Positions 1-6,574 of a stretch of 9,847 bases of DNA are shown one piece after another. How positions within the stretch are numbered: position 1 is the first letter of the stretch; the number at the start of each line of letters is the position of its first letter. The DNA comes from Bryobacteraceae bacterium (GTDB taxonomy: Bacteria; Acidobacteriota; Terriglobia; Bryobacterales; Bryobacteraceae). Location of the stretch: positions 1-9,847 of the forward strand of contig JASHQT010000144.1 in NCBI GenBank assembly GCA_030039005.1, written 5' to 3'. The notes under the pieces are model-generated. The model was not told the origin of the DNA, did not search any database, and saw nothing but the letters and a program-made list of their open reading frames with translations. Position numbers and translations under genes: made by a program.

Positions 1-37
1 TAGCGCTCCCATTCGGTCGCGCGGGATTTGGTTGTTG

Positions 38-55
38 GCGCGGCCTTCGCCGCGC
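38..55. repeat. GC-rich hairpin upstream of the SRA-HNH gene
   Basis: The arms gcgcggc (38-44) and gccgcgc (49-55) are exact reverse complements around the four-base loop cttc. A direct repeat of cgcgcgggatt occurs at 18-28 and 51-61, so the right arm overlaps one repeat copy. No T-run follows, so it does not look like a standard intrinsic terminator. It could be the end of a transcription unit left of the window or a small dispersed repeat. Positions 1-101 show no other recognisable feature. Confidence 0.4.
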
Positions 56-101
56 GGGATTGGCGGCGCTTATTGCTCGACGAGTAAACGCTCACTGCAA
101 T

Positions 102-107
102 AGGAGG
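102..107 (+). promoter_or_regulatory. Ribosome binding site of the SRA-HNH gene
   Basis: A perfect AGGAGG lies five bases before the GTG at 113. It is the strongest Shine-Dalgarno sequence in the window and fixes GTG 113 as the original start of the broken gene downstream. Confidence 0.75.
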
Positions 108-112
108 CTCTA

Positions 113-803
113 GTGGACAACGAGATCATTTCCTACTTCGAGATGTGTCAGCGCCAGGGATCAAGTCTTCAGCGGGGAATGAATTTCGAACTGGGCGGAG
201 GTCACTCTGTCATTCCGATGTCGGTACGGCACAATGCCCCCTACGTTGACCGATTCGAGGACGATGGTTCGACGATCATCTATGAGGGTCACGACACTCC
301 CCGTTCTGGGGCTTGTCCTGATCCTAAAGCAATTGATCAGCCGCAGTTCACTCCTTCAGGGACCCTCACGGAAAACGGAAAGTTCCTTCGAGCGGCCCTC
401 GGCTTTAAGAAGGGGTTAGAGCCGCCGCACCCAGTGAAGGTCTATGAGAAGATCCGTGATGGCATCTGGTCCTACAATGGTCTCTTCCACCTGGTGGACG
501 CGTGGCGCGGTCCGACGAGCGACGGACAGTATTTAAGTTTAAGTTGGTTGCGATCGAGGACAATAGCGAGCCTCAAGGCGCGAGGCCTCCGCGGTAGGTG
601 GACGGCGCCGAGTAATTCCGACAATCGTCAAGATGGAGGTGTGGAAGCGCGACGGTGGAAAGTGCGTACTCTGCGGCGCGAGTGACGAGCTACACTTCGA
701 TCATGATCTGCCGTATTCTCTGGGTGGGACTTCGATTAGGGCAGAAAACGTACAACTGCTCTGTGCAAGACACAACCTTTCAAAGGGCGCCAAGATCCGT
801 TAG
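113..803 (+). pseudogene. SRA-YDG domain / HNH endonuclease, broken by two frameshifts
   Basis: When intact this would be a roughly 230-residue nuclease with an N-terminal SRA/YDG domain, a fold that binds DNA with modified cytosine, joined to a C-terminal HNH (beta-beta-alpha metal) nuclease. Such proteins are known or predicted modification-dependent restriction enzymes. The first 139 codons carry SRA-like sequence: MSVRHNAPYVDR (residues 36-47), DQPQFTPSGTLTENGKF (75-91) and YNGLFHLVDAW (121-131). After Gln139 (527-529) the family-like continuation FKFKLVAIEDN is in another frame (532-564), which ends in a stop at 595. The HNH part is in the third frame, about 567-803: RRRVIPTIVK, the CxxC pair at codons 663 and 672, the HFDHD core (Asp at 699, His at 702), Asn at 747, and CARH at 762-773. 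Both shifts fit loss of one base, near 530 and between about 583 and 599. The region looks less GC-rich than its neighbours, suggesting transfer. A sequencing error is possible, but two in one gene favours decay. Confidence 0.85.
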
Positions 804-849
804 CCTCGGGCTGCGGCGCCCCCTTGGCGATTGGCTTTGGGAGCCTGGC

Positions 850-2466
850 TTACTGCTTCGCGATCGCCGCTTGCGCGACGCTCGATAATTCCGTGGCGTG
901 CCGCAAATCGTCGCGCGCGCCGGCCAGGTCGCCCATCGCACGGCGGGCGACGGAGCGGTTGACGTAGGCGTTGGTGTAATTCGGGTTCAGGCGGATCGCG
1001 AGCGTGCAATCGTCAATCGCGCCCTGGTAGTTATGCAGCCTGAGGCGCGCATAGCCGCGGGCGTTGAGCGCGAGAGCGTGCGTGGGGTCGATGTGAATGG
1101 CTTGATCGAAAGCCTGCACGGCCTCGTCGAACTTTTCCTGCTCGGATAAATAGCGGCCCTGGCGATAGAAACGATTGGCATCGTGGCCGCCAGACGCCGG
1201 TGCAGTGACCGCCTTTGCGGCAACCAGCGGAGGCGTGATCACCTGCGGCGGCTTCAGGGACGGCGCTTTAACCGCCGGCGGGATCGCTACCCGAGCATGT
1301 TCGACAGCGTGCGACGGTGCGATCGGCGGCTTCACCACCGGCCGCGACTGCTCTGCCGCCACGGTTGGCGCGGGCGTCGGCCCAGCTTCCGGTGCTGGCG
1401 TAGGCGCGGGTGCGGCCTGAGGCTGCGCGGGCGAGACAACCGGCGCTGGAGGCTGGGCTTCGGCGACCACCACGGAGGGCGCGGGCGGCGGCGATTGCCG
1501 GTCGATGATTTTCCGCGCGGCGTTCAGCAAATTGGCGGCCTCGGCGGGATTCTGTCCGATCAGCATCGCGCGGTCGATGTCCTCCACCGCCCGCTGCGGC
1601 ACTGCGGTCGCCAAATAAAATTGCGCGCGGCACACGTACGCGGCGGCGTCGGACGGGTTGAGTTGGATCGCCTTGCTGCAATCAGCGAGCGATTCCTGAG
1701 CACGCCCGTGCGTGCGGAGAATCGCGGCGCGTCCCAGATACGCCTTGATCGATTCCGGCGCCAGGCGAATGGCTTCCGTGTAATCGTTCAGGGCGTCCTG
1801 CGCCTGGCCGGTCTGTTCGTGAATGCCGGCGCGCAGCAGGAAATTCTCCGCGCTTCGGGGATCGCGCTGGATCGCCTCGGAGATGTCGGCCAGAGCCTCC
1901 TTGGTCCGGCCGCTCGAAGCAAACGCCGAAGCGCGCATCGCGTAGGCGCGCGAATTATTGGGTTGCAGCTCTATGGAGCGGGTGATATCGGAAACAGCGA
2001 GCGCGAAATCGCCGAGATAGAAATGCGCATAGCCGCGATGCAGGAAGGCCGAATCGTTCTTGGCATCCAGGTCAATGGCTTCGGTGAACGATTCGACGGC
2101 CGAGCCGTAGGACTTCAAATCCTCGGCGCGGCGGCCGCGGTCGTAGGCTTCCTGGGCGCGCTGCCAGGCCGCGGCGGAATCCTTAGGAGCGGGGACGGTC
2201 GCGGTTTCCCGCGCCCGCGCTTCCGGCTTCGGGCTATTGGCCTCCCGGGCTGATTTTTGAATGGCCTTCGCTTCTTTCGCTTCCCGAGCGAGCTCCTTCA
2301 CCGAGGACTGCAGATCCTTGATCTGGTTTTGGAGCTCGGAGAGCGTGGCCTGGAGATTCTGGATAGCTGCGCCGATGTCCGGCTTGGGGATGTCGTCACT
2401 GTACAGCCATCCACCGAAAACCAGGAGCACCACTACGGGGAGGATGTATCGCAGGCGATGCACCAT
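850..2466 (-). CDS. Membrane-anchored TPR protein with proline-rich linker
   Basis: This 538-residue protein has a short basic N-terminus and one hydrophobic segment (residues about 8-22), then probably lies outside the inner membrane. A heptad-like helix follows (about 31-76), resembling a coiled coil. About five tetratricopeptide repeats span residues 98-318, with the usual A-x-A-Y/F and AI-x-L/D-P signatures (for example AVSDITRSIELQPN at 157-170). A low-complexity Pro/Ala/Val linker occupies about 324-428, and two to three more TPR units occupy 430-527. TPR domains bind proteins, so a scaffold or adaptor role in the envelope is likely; the partner is unknown. The start is ATG 2466; GTG 2463 is an alternative. 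No strong Shine-Dalgarno precedes it. It converges with the SRA-HNH remnant, leaving 46 bases (804-849) in which I see no clear terminator. A 356-codon frame on the other strand is a shadow of this gene. Confidence 0.93.
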   Translation of the reverse strand: MVHRLRYILPVVVLLVFGGWLYSDDIPKPDIGAAIQNLQATLSELQNQIKDLQSSVKELAREAKEAKAIQKSAREANSPKPEARARETATVPAPKDSAAAWQRAQEAYDRGRRAEDLKSYGSAVESFTEAIDLDAKNDSAFLHRGYAHFYLGDFALAVSDITRSIELQPNNSRAYAMRASAFASSGRTKEALADISEAIQRDPRSAENFLLRAGIHEQTGQAQDALNDYTEAIRLAPESIKAYLGRAAILRTHGRAQESLADCSKAIQLNPSDAAAYVCRAQFYLATAVPQRAVEDIDRAMLIGQNPAEAANLLNAARKIIDRQSPPPAPSVVVAEAQPPAPVVSPAQPQAAPAPTPAPEAGPTPAPTVAAEQSRPVVKPPIAPSHAVEHARVAIPPAVKAPSLKPPQVITPPLVAAKAVTAPASGGHDANRFYRQGRYLSEQEKFDEAVQAFDQAIHIDPTHALALNARGYARLRLHNYQGAIDDCTLAIRLNPNYTNAYVNRSVARRAMGDLAGARDDLRHATELSSVAQAAIAKQ

Positions 2467-2485
2467 TGCAGTTATGTTTCGGACG

Positions 2486-2499
2486 CTCGGAAAACCGAG
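2486..2499. repeat. Small inverted repeat in the TPR gene leader
   Basis: Ctcgg and ccgag form a perfect 5-bp stem around aaaa, between the proposed -10 element and the start codon of the TPR gene. It could be an operator half-site pair or a leader hairpin. At this length chance is a real possibility. Confidence 0.3.
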
Positions 2500-2506
2500 T
2501 ATAACA
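2498..2506 (-). promoter_or_regulatory. Candidate extended -10 promoter of the TPR gene
   Basis: Read on the minus strand, positions 2506-2498 give TGTTATACT, which is an extended -10 (TG-n-TATACT) differing from TATAAT at one base. It would place the transcription start about 25 bases before ATG 2466. No good -35 lies 17 bases upstream, as is usual for extended -10 promoters. This is a pattern match only. Confidence 0.4.
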
Positions 2507-2613
2507 TCTCATGCCCGATTTAAGGCATCGGTTTTAAACCTGGACCCAGCTAGCCCCGCGTACTACTCACTAAGGTGTTTGGGAGCTCACACTACCGGCT
2601 TCCCGGCGGACTG

Positions 2614-2622
2614 TGCCATAAT
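2614..2622 (+). promoter_or_regulatory. Candidate extended -10 promoter of the NTF2-like gene
   Basis: TGCCATAAT fits an extended -10 (TG-n-CATAAT) with one mismatch to TATAAT. It lies 19 bases before the ATG at 2642, giving a very short leader that still includes the purine-rich AAGGGGA ribosome site (2634-2640). No convincing -35 is seen. Together with the element at 2498-2506 it makes the 2467-2641 gap a plausible divergent promoter region. Confidence 0.35.
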
Positions 2623-2641
2623 CGCGGGGAAAGAAGGGGAC

Positions 2642-3052
2642 ATGGGACAAAATAGACAGCTTGCCGAGGGATTCTACGCCGCGATGGCACGCGGGGACGT
2701 TCCGGCCGCGATCGGGCTGATCGATCCGCAGGTCGTGTGGAATGAGGCTGAGAATTTCCTATACGCCGACAAGAATCCGTACGTCGGGCTGGACGCGGTG
2801 CTGAGCGGCGTGTTCGGCCGGCTGGTGTCCGATTGGGAGGGTTTTTCAGCGACGCCGGAAGAATTCGTGGATGGCGGCGATACCGTGGTGGTGTTCGGGC
2901 GCTACGGCGGGGTTTATAAAGCCACGGGCGCGAAAGTGCACGCGCAGTTCGTGCATGTCATGCGCTTCCAGAACGGCAAGATCGTGGGCTTCCAGCAGTA
3001 CACCGACACGGCGCAGTTCGCCGAAGCAGCAGCGCGGCGCGCGGGCGCGTAG
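2642..3052 (+). CDS. NTF2/SnoaL-like domain protein
   Basis: A 136-residue single-domain protein, the usual size for the cone-shaped alpha+beta fold of the NTF2-like/SnoaL-like superfamily. The pattern is typical: an N-terminal helix with FYAAMARGDVPAAIGLID (residues 11-28), a strand with VVWNEAENF (31-39), GLDAVLSGVFGRLVSDW (49-65), then strands EEFVDGGDTVVVFGRYGG (73-90), AKVHAQFVHVMRFQNGKIV (97-115) and a C-terminal helix. Family members include small isomerases, cyclases and proteins of unknown function, so a substrate cannot be named from sequence. There is no signal peptide, so it should be cytosolic. ATG 2642 is chosen because AAGGGGA precedes it and the domain begins there; the same frame is open back to 2261 but that part reads as non-protein. 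Its stop lies 6 bases from the stop of the convergent DHH gene. Confidence 0.88.
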   Translation: MGQNRQLAEGFYAAMARGDVPAAIGLIDPQVVWNEAENFLYADKNPYVGLDAVLSGVFGRLVSDWEGFSATPEEFVDGGDTVVVFGRYGGVYKATGAKVHAQFVHVMRFQNGKIVGFQQYTDTAQFAEAAARRAGA

Positions 3053-3058
3053 CCAGCG

Positions 3059-4012
3059 CTAACTCCCCAGCTCTTTTCGAATCTCCTGCGCCACCTGACG
3101 CGCCTGCTCGGTGGCGCCAATCTCAAAACTGATCGCGCCCACGCGCGGATGCCCTCCGCCGCCATAGCGCTCGCAGATGGTGGCGAGGTTGTGCCGGACA
3201 GGCTCCTTGGCCCACGGATTGGAGCCGACGGAAACTTTGGTCCGGAAACTGGAAGTGCTCACCGAAACCGTGTAGGTTGAATTCGGGAACAAGTAATAAG
3301 GAATGAATTTGTTGTAGCCTTCCAGGCCGTCCGAGATCAGGTCGAAATAGACTACGCCGCCGGCGTTCTGGGCGCGGTTCTTGATGATGTCGATGGAACG
3401 GATGTGCCGCTCATAGAGCGGTGCGTAGAGCTGCTGGATTTCTGGCTGCTGGACGATCTCGGCGAGCTTGCAGCGCCGCATCCAGCCGATGATCTTGTGG
3501 ATGATTTCCGAGCCCTTCGCGCTTTCGATCACCAGCGTGAGCTGCATGGCGGGCGCTTTCAACTCGACGGCCTCCTGGGCGCTTGAGTACCGGGCGCCGT
3601 CGATGATATCGGCCCAGTCGACCAGTTCGGCGAGATCCGGCGCGGTGAACTGGAAGCGTTCGCGCGCGACGTCGGCAATGAACATGGTGCAGGAGCTGTA
3701 GGAGGGGTCGTAGAGCTTGCGGCCGCTGTGATCGTGCCGGAAGTGCTCGGCGTCCTCGGGGCTTAAGAACGCGCTCTGGTGGTGATCGAACCACCAGGTG
3801 AGGCGCGGATGGGGCGAATATTTGAAATCCACGATGGCGTTGACGTCGCCGTCGAACAGGCTGTCTTCAAAAAGCTGTGAAGCTTTGTGCGCCAGGCCGG
3901 TGAATTCGAAAACGGCGTCGGGCGCGTATTTTTCCTGGTAAAAGCGGCTGAAATAGGCCGCGGACGCAGCGCCGTCGAAACAATGATCGTGGTACAGAAC
4001 TCTGACCCGCAT
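3059..4012 (-). CDS. DHH-family phosphoesterase
   Basis: A 317-residue protein of the DHH/DHHA1 phosphoesterase superfamily, whose members (RecJ, NrnA-like nanoRNases, cyclic-dinucleotide and pAp phosphatases) cleave phosphoesters with two metal ions, usually Mn2+. Visible motifs in order: HDHCFDG (residues 8-14, motif I with Asp9 and Asp13), IVDF (60-63, motif II, Asp62), DHH (76-78, motif III), VDWADIIDG (131-139, motif IV, Asp132/Asp135), and the DHHA1 glycine-rich GGGGHPRVGA (284-293), which in relatives contacts the substrate. No signal peptide or membrane segment is present, so it is cytosolic. Length and lack of CBS, DRTGG or extra nuclease domains resemble the short stand-alone branch, so oligoribonucleotide or small nucleotide substrates are plausible but not shown. 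Start ATG 4012 sits just before motif I; no Shine-Dalgarno is visible upstream. It lies 105 bases after the upstream gene, so it may have its own promoter. Confidence 0.9.
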   Translation of the reverse strand: MRVRVLYHDHCFDGAASAAYFSRFYQEKYAPDAVFEFTGLAHKASQLFEDSLFDGDVNAIVDFKYSPHPRLTWWFDHHQSAFLSPEDAEHFRHDHSGRKLYDPSYSSCTMFIADVARERFQFTAPDLAELVDWADIIDGARYSSAQEAVELKAPAMQLTLVIESAKGSEIIHKIIGWMRRCKLAEIVQQPEIQQLYAPLYERHIRSIDIIKNRAQNAGGVVYFDLISDGLEGYNKFIPYYLFPNSTYTVSVSTSSFRTKVSVGSNPWAKEPVRHNLATICERYGGGGHPRVGAISFEIGATEQARQVAQEIRKELGS

Positions 4013-4059
4013 GAAGCGTGGAAAACTATCCAGCTTGACGCAATTGGGGGTCTAAATGC

Positions 4060-4094
4060 AAGTGCCTGGGGTCAGTCACGGGTCAAATCCACTT
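4060..4094. repeat. REP-like imperfect palindrome between two genes
   Basis: In the 105-base gap 4013-4117, AAGTG (4060-4064) and CACTT (4090-4094) form outer inverted arms. They enclose GGGTCA twice (4069-4074 and 4080-4085), repeated 11 bases apart. Read on the minus strand this contains TGACCCGTGACTGACCCC, which from memory resembles short dispersed repeats linked to RAYT (REP-associated) transposases in acidobacteria and other genomes. No transposase is present here. The call rests on resemblance alone. Confidence 0.3.
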
Positions 4095-4117
4095 CAACGC
4101 GGTCCCATTTGCCGGCG

Positions 4118-5290
4118 CTATTCGACGTTGTAGTCGTTGCGGATCGACTCCAGATTCTTGAGCGCGAGCACGCGGAACGGCGAATCGATGTCCGCGCAGA
4201 GCTTGCTAAACTTCACGGCGTCAAGGGCGCGGCCCTTGTCGGCCAGTTCTCCGGCGAGGGCGTAATTGGCGTAGCCCAAGTAAAAGTACGCCGCCGCGAG
4301 CAAGCGCGGCTCGTCCTGGATGTTCGCGAGCGCCGCCCGCAGATAACGGTCCGACAATCCATAGCGCGCCTGCTTGGCGTACACGACGCCGGCCATCCAG
4401 CTCGCCCAACCCGTATATTTGGCCCTTTTGTTGTCCCATTCCGCCGGCGCGATCCCTTCCGGCTGCGGCTTGCCGTCGAGCAGCTCCAAGATGTGCAGCG
4501 AGTAGCGCAACACCTGCGGCAGGTCCTTCTCCAGGCTCATGTCGTGATTGGCGACCACCATCAGGAAGTCGACGTTGTCGGGATCTTTTTCCAGGCCTTC
4601 TTGGGCGAGCTGCAGAGCTTTCTTGGGGTCGAGTTTCGCGAGCTCAATCACCGTGGGCTTCTTGGTCAAAGCCATGTACTTGCTCCCGGGGTTCCGCTCT
4701 TGTAGCGCGAGTGTGAGCTCGGCGCGCTTGAGGTCGTCGGTTTGCGCCGCGGCCAGCGTCGCGATGGTGTATTCGGAATAATCGCGAACCTCTTGCGCGT
4801 AAGCAGTCCGCTTGGTCCAGCCCGCGAGATCGTCCGGGCTGGAGGGCTTGGGCGTCTGGAGTACGCGCGCCGCCAGATCCCAGGCCAGCTCGGCATACTT
4901 GGCCTTGCCCTCGGCATCGTTCAGCGCTTCGGCGGCTTTCAGCGCATCATGCGCGGATTCCAGATCGTTGGGATCCGCGGCCAGCAGTCCCGCGGCGGAC
5001 GCCAGCACGCGGTCCCATTGCATGGCATCCATATAAATGGGCAACAGTTGCTCGTAAACCCAGGCGAGGGATGTTCCTTGCGGATAATCGGCGAGGTATT
5101 TTTCAAGCAGCGCAAGCTTGCGGGGCGTGGTGGGCTCCTGCTGGATGCGTTCCAATAGCAGACCCTCTTGCGTTTCCGGATCGGCATCCAGCTTGTGCCG
5201 GTCCGCGGCCGGCGCCGGAAGAAAGACGGCGAACACCAATGCGGCCAGCAACAAAGTGAACGCGGCAACACGGGACTTCGCGGGTTTCAC
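4118..5290 (-). CDS. Exported helical-repeat (TPR-like) protein
   Basis: A 390-residue protein with a classic Sec signal peptide: basic MKPAKSR, a hydrophobic core (residues 8-24) and an APAA site, cleavage likely after Ala28 or Ala29. The mature part is mostly amphipathic helices with TPR-like spacing. Examples are TPRKLALLEKYLADYPQG (about 54-71), WDRVLASAAGLLAADPND (about 92-109), ALQLAQEGLEKDPDNVDFL (about 225-243) and a C-terminal segment YLRAALANIQDEPRLLAAAYFYLGYANYAL with TPR character. Its role is probably protein interaction in the periplasm; no catalytic motif is seen. The start is GTG 5290 (CAC on the plus strand), chosen because it begins the signal peptide; GGAA touching the start is a poor ribosome site. 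It follows AlaX after 96 bases (5291-5386). That gap holds two short direct repeats, GGAAACTTT at 5304-5312 and 5317-5325, and CCGGTGAAT at 5293-5301 and 5351-5359, possibly regulatory or by chance. Confidence 0.87.
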   Translation of the reverse strand: MKPAKSRVAAFTLLLAALVFAVFLPAPAADRHKLDADPETQEGLLLERIQQEPTTPRKLALLEKYLADYPQGTSLAWVYEQLLPIYMDAMQWDRVLASAAGLLAADPNDLESAHDALKAAEALNDAEGKAKYAELAWDLAARVLQTPKPSSPDDLAGWTKRTAYAQEVRDYSEYTIATLAAAQTDDLKRAELTLALQERNPGSKYMALTKKPTVIELAKLDPKKALQLAQEGLEKDPDNVDFLMVVANHDMSLEKDLPQVLRYSLHILELLDGKPQPEGIAPAEWDNKRAKYTGWASWMAGVVYAKQARYGLSDRYLRAALANIQDEPRLLAAAYFYLGYANYALAGELADKGRALDAVKFSKLCADIDSPFRVLALKNLESIRNDYNVE

Positions 5291-5386
5291 TTCCGGTGAA
5301 TTCGGAAACTTTGCGGGGAAACTTTAGCGTTCCTTCTTAGTACGATCGGACCGGTGAATCGCGTAGGCGGAGGCTGTACGCGGGCG

Positions 5387-6574
5387 TCAGAGGCTCAGGT
5401 TCAGTTGGGCGGCGAGCGTGGCGATGGCTCCCTCGAGCGCGCCTTTGGACGCCAAGCCGGACGGCAAGCTGCCCTGCGCGAGGGTGGAATTGCCGCCGCC
5501 GCGTCCGCCCGCCGCGCCCAGCGCCTGTTTGAGCAGATCGCCCGCGTTGATACGGCTGTCTTTGGAACAGGCGAGCATCAGAGCGGGAGGGTTCTCCGCG
5601 GCTGCGAGGAAAATCGCCGGACCTGCGGCCGAAAAGCTCAGGGCCTCGGCTCTCAATTCTTCGTCGAGCGACGCCACACGGCGGAGCACCCGGCGGATGC
5701 CATCCGGCCCGCAAGCCGTTGCGGCGTACAACGCCCGTCCGCTCGAGGCGGCGAGTTCCATAGCCAGGCGCCGCCGGGTTTTCTCAGCGTCCTGCAATTT
5801 CTCACGCTGCGCCTCGACGAGCGCCAGGGCTTCGTCCAAAGGCGCCGAGAACAGGCGCGCGATCCCGGCGAGAGCTTCAAAATCGGCGCGAGCGCGCGCG
5901 ACGGCGCGTCCGCCGCAGAGAAACTCGATGCGCAGATTGCCCCGGATGCGATCCAGTTTGCGCAACAGAATGGGACCGATTTCGCCCGTGGCGCGGACGT
6001 GCGTGCCGCCGCAGGCGCTGCGGTCCAGATCCTGGATGGAAACAATGCGGATCTCGCCCTCGCGCTCGGTGGGCTTGCGCAGGCCGAGATCTTCGGAAGA
6101 ATGCTGGAAAGTGACGGCGACAGGCCGGTTTTCAAATACGATTTGATTGGCGCGTCGCTCGGCCTCGCGCAGTTGAGCGGGATCAAGCAGACGGGCGACG
6201 TCGATAGTGCAGGATTCGGCGCCCAGATGAAAACTGACCGTCGGCGCATCGAACATCTCCACCAGAACCGCCGAGAGCAGATGCTGGCCGGTATGCTGCT
6301 GCATGTGGTCGAAGCGGCGCGCGAGATCGATGCGGCCATCGACTTCGGCTTCCCTCAGGCGGTCGCTCAGAACGTGCGCGATGCGGTCGCCCTCGTCGAT
6401 CACTTCCACCACGTTCGCGCCACCCAACACACCGGTGTCGAACGGCTGCCCGCCGGAGGTGGGATAGAACGCGGTGCGGTCCAGATACACGCGCAGCCGG
6501 TCCGGGCTCGCATCCACCACACGAGCCCGAAATTGGGTGAGATAGCTGTCGGTGTAGTAAAGACGCTCCGTCAT
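5387..6574 (-). CDS. alaX: Alanyl-tRNA editing protein, AlaX type with DHHA1 domain
   Basis: A 395-residue stand-alone editing protein related to the editing and C-terminal parts of alanyl-tRNA synthetase. It should hydrolyse mischarged Ser-tRNA(Ala) or Gly-tRNA(Ala) in the cytosol. Residues 1-90 form the beta-barrel-like N-terminal part with the family signature AFYPTSGGQPFDTG (35-48). The zinc-site residues are HTGQH (His94, His98) and SACGGTH (Cys188, His192). A helical region (about 228-275) leads to a C-terminal DHHA1 domain (about 325-392) with GGRGGG (356-361), which puts it in the long AlaX class rather than the short AlaX-S class. All catalytic-site residues I can check are present. 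The start is ATG 6574: MTERLYYTDSYL matches where homologues begin, whereas the frame left open to 6763 only overlaps the upstream gene. ATG overlaps the upstream TGA as ATGA and has no Shine-Dalgarno of its own, so coupled translation is expected. Confidence 0.94.
   Translation of the reverse strand: MTERLYYTDSYLTQFRARVVDASPDRLRVYLDRTAFYPTSGGQPFDTGVLGGANVVEVIDEGDRIAHVLSDRLREAEVDGRIDLARRFDHMQQHTGQHLLSAVLVEMFDAPTVSFHLGAESCTIDVARLLDPAQLREAERRANQIVFENRPVAVTFQHSSEDLGLRKPTEREGEIRIVSIQDLDRSACGGTHVRATGEIGPILLRKLDRIRGNLRIEFLCGGRAVARARADFEALAGIARLFSAPLDEALALVEAQREKLQDAEKTRRRLAMELAASSGRALYAATACGPDGIRRVLRRVASLDEELRAEALSFSAAGPAIFLAAAENPPALMLACSKDSRINAGDLLKQALGAAGGRGGGNSTLAQGSLPSGLASKGALEGAIATLAAQLNLSL

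Noticed and set aside
804..849. Intrinsic terminator between the convergent genes
   Set aside because: Only a 4-bp stem (GGCT/AGCC) without a T-run is seen.
655..888. Plus-strand frame of 77 codons over the HNH part
   Set aside because: It is in the wrong frame for the HNH motifs, which are fully readable in the frame ending at 803.
1183..2253. Long plus-strand reading frame of 356 codons opposite the TPR gene
   Set aside because: It is Arg/Gly-rich low-quality sequence and lies wholly inside the clear minus-strand TPR gene, a common effect of high-GC codon use.
2261..2641. N-terminal extension of the NTF2-like protein
   Set aside because: It crosses the TPR gene and the divergent promoter gap; the domain and ribosome site begin at 2642.
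3887..4705. Plus-strand frame of 272 codons covering the 4013-4117 gap
   Set aside because: It runs antisense to two supported genes (DHH and the exported helical-repeat protein) and shows no family pattern.
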